64,000 nt of DNA from Vibrio hannami. GTDB taxonomy: Bacteria; Pseudomonadota; Gammaproteobacteria; Enterobacterales; Vibrionaceae. The position numbers and the translations under genes are program-made. Positions 59,041 through 64,000 of the stretch are shown here, one piece after another. The stretch is taken from NCBI RefSeq assembly GCF_029589055.1, contig NZ_JARQZP010000006.1, positions 372,001 through 436,000 on the forward strand, given 5' to 3'. How positions within the stretch are numbered: the stretch's first letter is position 1; the number at the start of each line of letters is the position of its first letter. The notes under the pieces were generated by a model. It saw only the letters and a program-made list of their open reading frames with translations. It did no database searches and was not told the origin of the DNA.

Positions 59041-59737
59041 AATTAAAGATGTGCGATATCGATATCATCAAGCGGTGTTTCAATTTGATGCCAGTATTTG
59101 CAAAGGCTCTATTACCGCAATTATGGGCCCAAGTGGCGCGGGTAAATCGACATTGCTTGCTCTGGTTTCTGGGTTTATCACTCCTGAATGTGGGGAGATA
59201 AGCGTCGATGGCAAAAGTGTTTTATCGCTAGAGCCATACCAGCGACCGTTTGCGATGTTGTTTCAGGAGCATAACCTGTTTGGTCATCTGACTGTAAGGG
59301 AAAATATAGGCCTGGGTCTGCATCCTGGCTTAAAACTAAGTGATGAACAGAAACAACAGGTAGAGCAGGCGGCACAACAGGTTGGAATAGTAGAGCACCT
59401 TGAACGATTGCCTGAGCAGTTGTCTGGAGGGCAGAAGCAGAGGGTCGCGTTAGCGCGCTGTTTTGTTCAGCCACATCCAATCTGGCTGCTCGATGAGCCT
59501 TTTTCTGCGCTCGACCCCGTACTTCGTTCAGAAATGCTAAATCTGGTAAAGCAGCTGGCTGCAGAGCGAGATATCACGGTATTAATGGTGACACACCACC
59601 TTAGCGATACCAAAGCCATTGCCAGCAACTTCGTCTTTGTCGATGATTATCGGGTTCAGCTTTGTGAGCCGGTAGATAGCTTAAGCTCCGAGCACGCTCA
59701 TTCGGGGCTCAGAAACTTTGTGTTAGCGGCGGAGTAA
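59033..59737 (+). CDS. thiQ: ThiQ, thiamine ABC transporter ATPase
   Basis: A 234-residue ATPase: Walker A GPSGAGKST, Q-loop AMLFQEHNLFGHLTV, signature LSGGQKQRVALARC, Walker B IWLLDEPFSALDP. It overlaps thiP, so the three subunits are made together. The terminator begins within its last codons. Confidence 0.94.
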   Translation: MLEIKDVRYRYHQAVFQFDASICKGSITAIMGPSGAGKSTLLALVSGFITPECGEISVDGKSVLSLEPYQRPFAMLFQEHNLFGHLTVRENIGLGLHPGLKLSDEQKQQVEQAAQQVGIVEHLERLPEQLSGGQKQRVALARCFVQPHPIWLLDEPFSALDPVLRSEMLNLVKQLAAERDITVLMVTHHLSDTKAIASNFVFVDDYRVQLCEPVDSLSSEHAHSGLRNFVLAAE

Positions 59738-59758
59738 AAGGCAATAACCTTTTACTCC
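59731..59758. terminator. Bidirectional terminator thiQ / DUF4832 gene
   Basis: A perfect 11-bp stem GGAGTAAAAGG/CCTTTTACTCC with a 6-nt loop. It includes the thiQ stop codon and lies between convergent genes. Confidence 0.8.
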
Positions 59759-59775
59759 ACTTCTATCCTACTTAA

Positions 59776-61176
59776 TTAACGAACTTCGATATCAGAAATC
59801 TGGTACCAGCCATCGGCTTGTTTGCCTACGTTAGCAAATTGGATCACTGGTTTTCCATATCTGTCTAACATAGCTGCCTGAATGTGGTAGTGCCCGCGAT
59901 GCAGTGATTTTGGCACCGAAATGCTGGTATTGATCTCATGGCTTCCCGGAACCCATTTAGTGATGTCGCGTGCCAGTTTTCTGAATACGACGGTGTTGTG
60001 TTGATCATCCTGAATTCGGTACGCCAAAGTGTAAGGATGGTAAACAGGCGCAACACCTTCGTTTAACCAGGTTGATTTGATATTAAATGTCGTACCTGAT
60101 TCAACAGAGGTAGGGTGAGTCATGGATTCTACCCGGAATCGGTAGCCCATCTTTTTCAGGGCATCATCGACTAAATCTCGGTACTGAGGCGGGATCTTAT
60201 TCGACTTGAGGTTGATAGAGCTGGTGTGTTGCTCAATAGCCCAATCTAACGCGCGTTTAACTTCTTCTCTGGTGTAGTTATAGTTGTCCTGCCACATCTC
60301 CATGTTGTAGCAGATCTCCATTGAAACAGGCGCTGTTTTCCATGCGTCAGGGAATGTCGGGTCTTCTCGTGTTGCTTTGTTTATACGGTAAGGATAGTCG
60401 TGTTCCATATGGTTCCAGCTATCGGAGAAGTTACGCCAGTCTCCCCAGCAATCAGCACGCCAACCTGCACCTTTTGAGGTGGCATAAGAGAGTGCCTCGT
60501 TACCACTAATCAGCATCACTTTAGGTGTTTTAGGAAAGGCGTTAAAATGTAAATCCACATATCGATTCTGTACTTCGTCACTGTACTCCTGTTCGATGTT
60601 ATTCAGAGGAGCAAAGTTACTCTGGTGCCACTCTCCCCAGGAACCAACCATACCAATATCAATATGACTGATATTGGGGTTTCCGTCGTATCTATCACCA
60701 AAGGCATTTAGGAGTTTTTCGACATAATATAGGTAGGTTTCATCAGATATATCAGGAACAAATGTTTTTCCATTGTTTACCCAATCTCCCTTTATGCCTT
60801 TATTAATTAACCATTGTGGAATTTTACTACCGCTCCATGGTTCATCCTGTGTCATAAATCGAAATGCCACTAGTATTGGGTGTTCATTATTTTCTGTCTC
60901 TTTGATTTTTTCATCAATGAGGGCGAAATTATATTCACCTTCTTTTGGCTCAACTTCACCCCAGTAATAACGAAGGTAGTTTATGCCACCTTCAGGATAT
61001 TCATCATTTGATAGCTGCATACCCCAGCTACTGTGGAACTCCTCTATTCCCATCCCTGGGTTTACTAGAACTGCTGATATAGGTTCAGGGTATGCTGTTG
61101 TTAATTCTTGAGCGCACAAAGCGCTAGAGACAAGTATGGATAAGCTAGATATGTTTTTGATTGATAATAAACTCAA
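59776..61176 (-). CDS. Secreted DUF4832 putative glycoside hydrolase
   Basis: A 466-residue exported protein. It begins at a TTG (61176) after AAGGGA; the signal peptide is cleaved near ALCA-QELT. The body looks like a TIM barrel of the DUF4832 / GH42-like kind: GINYLRYYWGEVEPKEGEYN, DIGMVGSWGEWHQSN (whose Glu is a candidate acid/base) and VMLISGNEALSYATSKG. The C-terminal 120 residues look like a beta-sandwich (SVESGTTFNIKSTWLNEGVA). Next to glycosyltransferases, it probably trims or degrades the cluster's own polysaccharide. Substrate unknown. Confidence 0.7.
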   Translation of the reverse strand: MSLLSIKNISSLSILVSSALCAQELTTAYPEPISAVLVNPGMGIEEFHSSWGMQLSNDEYPEGGINYLRYYWGEVEPKEGEYNFALIDEKIKETENNEHPILVAFRFMTQDEPWSGSKIPQWLINKGIKGDWVNNGKTFVPDISDETYLYYVEKLLNAFGDRYDGNPNISHIDIGMVGSWGEWHQSNFAPLNNIEQEYSDEVQNRYVDLHFNAFPKTPKVMLISGNEALSYATSKGAGWRADCWGDWRNFSDSWNHMEHDYPYRINKATREDPTFPDAWKTAPVSMEICYNMEMWQDNYNYTREEVKRALDWAIEQHTSSINLKSNKIPPQYRDLVDDALKKMGYRFRVESMTHPTSVESGTTFNIKSTWLNEGVAPVYHPYTLAYRIQDDQHNTVVFRKLARDITKWVPGSHEINTSISVPKSLHRGHYHIQAAMLDRYGKPVIQFANVGKQADGWYQISDIEVR

Positions 61177-61208
61177 GATATAAATCCCTTTTTAAATAAA
61201 GGGTTAAC

Positions 61209-61654
61209 TTATACCGAGTGCAATATTTTAGTCTTGAACCAATCCCAAAGTCCTAGAGAATAGTGATCAAAGATATCGATCCCTGCCGCAGATTTTATTA
61301 AATAGACAATAATAAACAAGCCTATGGTGGCAGAACTTATTAATAAAAATAATGTTAACAAGAAAACTATTAATCCTAATAAAGAACTCTCGTTATCTTC
61401 TCTATTATCTTTGCCAAATAGAAACGAGTAGTAATATCTTTTTTGAATATAGATATGGAACTTTTTATATTGATACTATGATGTTCAGGTATACTGAGTG
61501 AAAGGATCGCATTGTTTATTTCCTGCTTCTGTTTTTCGGTCAGGTCTTCCATGGCCTGATCGCTAAGAGCGGTGTGAAACCGATTTAACAGGTGAGCTCC
61601 TCGCTTTGATGCGTGTTGCTCATCCAATGGTCTATTATCTATTTTGTTAAACAT
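61209..61654 (-). CDS. Small membrane protein of the polysaccharide cluster, frame broken at a T5 run
   Basis: The first frame (61654 to 61376) encodes a soluble part, MFNKIDNRPLDEQHASKRGA to SIPEHHSINI. Its later portion becomes implausible. A second frame, with no start codon of its own, continues from about 61460 to a stop at 61209. It encodes FHIYIQKRYYYSFLFGKD, a membrane helix (LIVFLLTLFLLISSATIGLF) and the end DWFKTKILHSV. One extra base in the T5 run at 61462-61466 would join them into a protein of about 148 residues. Function unknown. It overlaps the GT4 gene upstream by 16 bp. Confidence 0.6.
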
Positions 61655-62748
61655 TTTTTGTAAACCTGAATAGTTTGATCTGCTATCTTTTTCCAGTCGT
61701 ATCGCTGCAGGAAGGTGGAGTAGTCAGCATCAAGAATATCAATCCTCTGACGCAGTTTTTCAGATAGCTGTTCAACGTTGCCTGTTTCGTAATAGATATC
61801 CGACTCCAGACCAATTTCGCTGTTAGCAGGAATATCACTTACAACGCATGGAAGTGAATAGGAAAGCGCTTCTAACAGGGAAATAGGCAAGCCTTCGTGG
61901 TACGAACTCATCGCATATAGCCGTGCCTGAGAGAAAACGGCTTGTAGCTCATCTCCGGTTAAGAACCCTGTCATTACAACGCCTCTGGTATCTTTAGCCA
62001 TCGTTTTTAGCTTTTGGCTGTACTCAGTTTCATGATCTGCATCGCCAGCAATCACTAATGGGTACTCAATACCACTTTGTTTATATGCCTCTATAAGGTC
62101 GTGAAAGCCTTTCTCTTCCACAAGGCGACCTACCGCGACAATGTATTTTTTGCGCTCAAGATTGAACTTAGACATTGCATCATCAACAACGGATGGTGAA
62201 AGCTCTTTCGGTTTAAGAACACCGTTATAGATAAGGTTGGCGTCATATCGGTTATACATCTTTTTAATCGATGAGTTGATAACATCAGAGATTACCACCA
62301 CTTCACTGGCGTACTTTACAGCCCACTTTTCACCAAGCTTCAGAACTCTTTTCGCTGCCTTGCCCCATTTTTGACGATCATAGTCGGGGCCGTGGTGGGT
62401 AAACACCACCTTTTTACCGAACAGACGAAGTAGAGGCACAACAAGGCCGGGACCAATAGCATGGACGTGGACAACCTGAGAACCGTCAAACAAAGTCTTA
62501 AAAGATGCCAGAGTTGAATGAATAATAGCTTCCAGAGACTTTTTCTTTGGTGCCCAAACGGACTTCGTAGTTATCCCTTTATATTCTGCTACGTCGTATT
62601 CGACATAAGGAGATCGAGCGATAATAGTAATATCGCTGTGGGATTGATCTTTGATTTCCGGATACAGATTCTGGCAGTGAGTTTCTACACCACCAAGAAC
62701 ATTTGGGATACCGCGAGTACCCAATACAGTGATTCGTTTATCTTTCAT
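61639..62748 (-). CDS. GT4-family glycosyltransferase
   Basis: A 369-residue GT-B enzyme. The N-terminal glycine loop is GTRGIPNVLGGVETHCQNLY; the C-terminal domain has VAVGRLVEEKGFHDLIEAYK and the donor-site ERLE-type motif SSYHEGLPISLLEALSYSLP. It is typical of exopolysaccharide or O-antigen assembly at the cytoplasmic face. The ribosome site GAGGAG is formed by the last codons of the upstream glycosyltransferase (Glu-Glu-stop). Sugar specificity unknown. Confidence 0.85.
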   Translation of the reverse strand: MKDKRITVLGTRGIPNVLGGVETHCQNLYPEIKDQSHSDITIIARSPYVEYDVAEYKGITTKSVWAPKKKSLEAIIHSTLASFKTLFDGSQVVHVHAIGPGLVVPLLRLFGKKVVFTHHGPDYDRQKWGKAAKRVLKLGEKWAVKYASEVVVISDVINSSIKKMYNRYDANLIYNGVLKPKELSPSVVDDAMSKFNLERKKYIVAVGRLVEEKGFHDLIEAYKQSGIEYPLVIAGDADHETEYSQKLKTMAKDTRGVVMTGFLTGDELQAVFSQARLYAMSSYHEGLPISLLEALSYSLPCVVSDIPANSEIGLESDIYYETGNVEQLSEKLRQRIDILDADYSTFLQRYDWKKIADQTIQVYKKCLTK

Positions 62749-62751
62749 GGG

Positions 62752-63957
62752 TTACTCCTCAAGTAGCTTTTTGTACAGTTCGATTAGTGCTTCTTTGTGT
62801 CGGGTTAACGAATACTTTTGCAGTAAGCGTTCTCTGGCGTTTTTGCCCATTTCGATTGACGCGCTTTTGTCGATAACCAGTTGATCCATCTTTTTCGCTA
62901 GATCGATTGGGTTAGCCGCTTCGAACAGATAGCCATCGATGCCATCACGGATTTGCTCCGGAATACCGCCAATTCTTGAGCCGATAACTGGCTTCCCGTA
63001 AGCGAGGGCTTCTAGTACCGACATTGAGCAGTTCTCGCTCCACTCAGAAGGAACAACCACCGCTTTAGCACCTTTGATCAAGTTGATCAGTGCTTCCCCA
63101 CTCTGGAAGCCGTAGAGTTGTGCGCTTGGGTAGCTTTGCTTGATCTTGTTGTATAGAGGGCCATCACCAACAATTCTCAATTCGGCGTTGTGCTCCATTA
63201 GCTGATGAGCCTTCGCCAGAGTGTGTACACCCTTAACGTCGGACAGACGGCCTAAATAGAGGAAGTAACCCTTATCAGTGCTTTCTTCGAAAGCGACATT
63301 TTCATCCACGCCATTTACGATCACTTCGATTCGGGCATCTGGTAGCTTTTGCTTAATCAGATTGCCAAGAAAAGCGCTTGGGGCAACGATAGCGTCAAGG
63401 TATGAGTAGTTTTTCGAAAACTTCTGATAAAGTGCTTCGGCTGTTAGCAAGGCACTTTTTGCCAGTGAGCCTTCCTGACAACGGTATCTGGTAGCGTTAA
63501 GGAAAGAGCCGTGCAGGCATTTTTCACATGTTTTACCATCCCGGTACATGGTGTAGTTAGGACAGACGATTTTTGAGTCGTGAGCCGTTAAAACGGTTTT
63601 ACAACCAAACTTCTTCGCAACCTTTATCACAGAGGGCGTAAGTTGGTGGTAGATGTTGTGAAAGTGCACCAGATCTGGCTTTTCTTGCTCAAGCAGTGCC
63701 TGCATCTTTGTGCAAGCATCTTTGTTGTGAATAAAGTTAATCGCCGTTTTTAACGCTGCTAACTTTGAACCTTCCCGATGGTAATCAACATTCTCGACAA
63801 AAAAATCGGCGTAATCAGAAGCGAAGTTTTTTTCGTGATCCATTGAAAATTCAATGGTTTCATAGCCTGCTGATTGCAGCATTTCCTTTTCCTGGAAATA
63901 GACGGTCTCCGCTCCTCCTTTCATAAAGAAGAACTTATTTACCTGAAGTATTTTCAT
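62752..63957 (-). CDS. GT4-family glycosyltransferase
   Basis: A 401-residue GT-B enzyme: FFFMKGGAETVYFQEKEMLQ at the N-terminus, LVHFHNIYHQLTPSVIKVAK, YLGRLSDVKGVHTLAKAHQL and the donor motif PSEWSENCSMSVLEALAYGK. A CPNY...CEKCLHGSFLNATRYRC segment (about residues 131-155) could bind a metal, as in a subset of this family. SD AAGG precedes the ATG. It is 3 bp from the next GT. Confidence 0.85.
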   Translation of the reverse strand: MKILQVNKFFFMKGGAETVYFQEKEMLQSAGYETIEFSMDHEKNFASDYADFFVENVDYHREGSKLAALKTAINFIHNKDACTKMQALLEQEKPDLVHFHNIYHQLTPSVIKVAKKFGCKTVLTAHDSKIVCPNYTMYRDGKTCEKCLHGSFLNATRYRCQEGSLAKSALLTAEALYQKFSKNYSYLDAIVAPSAFLGNLIKQKLPDARIEVIVNGVDENVAFEESTDKGYFLYLGRLSDVKGVHTLAKAHQLMEHNAELRIVGDGPLYNKIKQSYPSAQLYGFQSGEALINLIKGAKAVVVPSEWSENCSMSVLEALAYGKPVIGSRIGGIPEQIRDGIDGYLFEAANPIDLAKKMDQLVIDKSASIEMGKNARERLLQKYSLTRHKEALIELYKKLLEE

Positions 63958-63965
63958 TTTTAGCC

Positions 63966-64000
63966 TTACTTTTGAATCACTTTGTTGTCAGGAGCTTCGA
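63966..64000 (-). CDS. 3' end of an upstream gene in the polysaccharide cluster
   Basis: A frame entering from the right edge ends EAPDNKVIQK-stop (TAA at 63968-63966), 8 bp before the start of the GT4 gene. That spacing fits an operon. Too short to identify. Confidence 0.35.
   Translation of the reverse strand, partial: EAPDNKVIQK

Overview
The window is chromosomal DNA from a gammaproteobacterium, almost certainly a Vibrionaceae member (genus Vibrio or a close relative). The evidence is the gene order yheS-kefGB-yheV-slyD-slyX-fkpA-yheO-tusDCB-str-S10-spc-alpha, together with Vibrio-type markers: a ZrgA-like zinc uptake operon, a VcgC/DUF2780 lipoprotein, TIGR02444 and TIGR03899 proteins, and a WD40 lipoprotein next to slyX. 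No rRNA, tRNA, CRISPR array, prophage or transposase gene was seen.

Layout. 1-2.6 kb: a cut-off MocR-type regulator divergent from a LysE-family exporter, a glutamine amidotransferase and a TIGR02444 protein. 2.8-12.5 kb: ABC-F protein YheS, glutathione-gated K+ efflux KefGB, YheV, the prolyl isomerases SlyD and FkpA, SlyX, a WD40 lipoprotein, YheO and the TusBCD sulfur relay. 12.5-31.4 kb: about 19 kb of translation and secretion genes in the str, S10, spc and alpha operons. Their control elements are readable: a str promoter, an S10 promoter and leader, an S4-type alpha leader and intrinsic terminators. 31.5-41.5 kb: metabolic and envelope genes (metY-like, fklB, ytfB/oapA-like, a DMT exporter, elaA, a Crp-like regulator, cpdB, cobA, TIGR03899). 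41.5-46.6 kb: the zinc operon with a Zur-box-like site on its promoter, then ytfJ, ytfK and msrA. 46.7-56.2 kb: tamA-tamB-ytfP, fbp, mpl, ubiX. 56.3-59.7 kb: a TPP riboswitch and thiBPQ. 59.7-64 kb: the downstream end of an extracellular polysaccharide cluster (two GT4 glycosyltransferases, a small membrane protein, a secreted DUF4832 protein).

The most striking result is a set of single-base frame disruptions in five genes: the WD40 lipoprotein, secY, a DMT transporter (two compensating indels), tamB, and a small membrane protein of the polysaccharide cluster. Since secY is essential, at least that one is probably a sequence or assembly error, and the rest deserve the same suspicion before any biology is claimed. 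Other points of interest are three families of intergenic palindromic repeats. One forms a MITE-like element of about 160 bp between mpl and ubiX that seems to have replaced the ubiX start. A perfect five-copy 7-bp tandem repeat lies behind the metY-like gene. Most of the window is conserved core genome, and I did not find a convincing previously undescribed multi-gene system.
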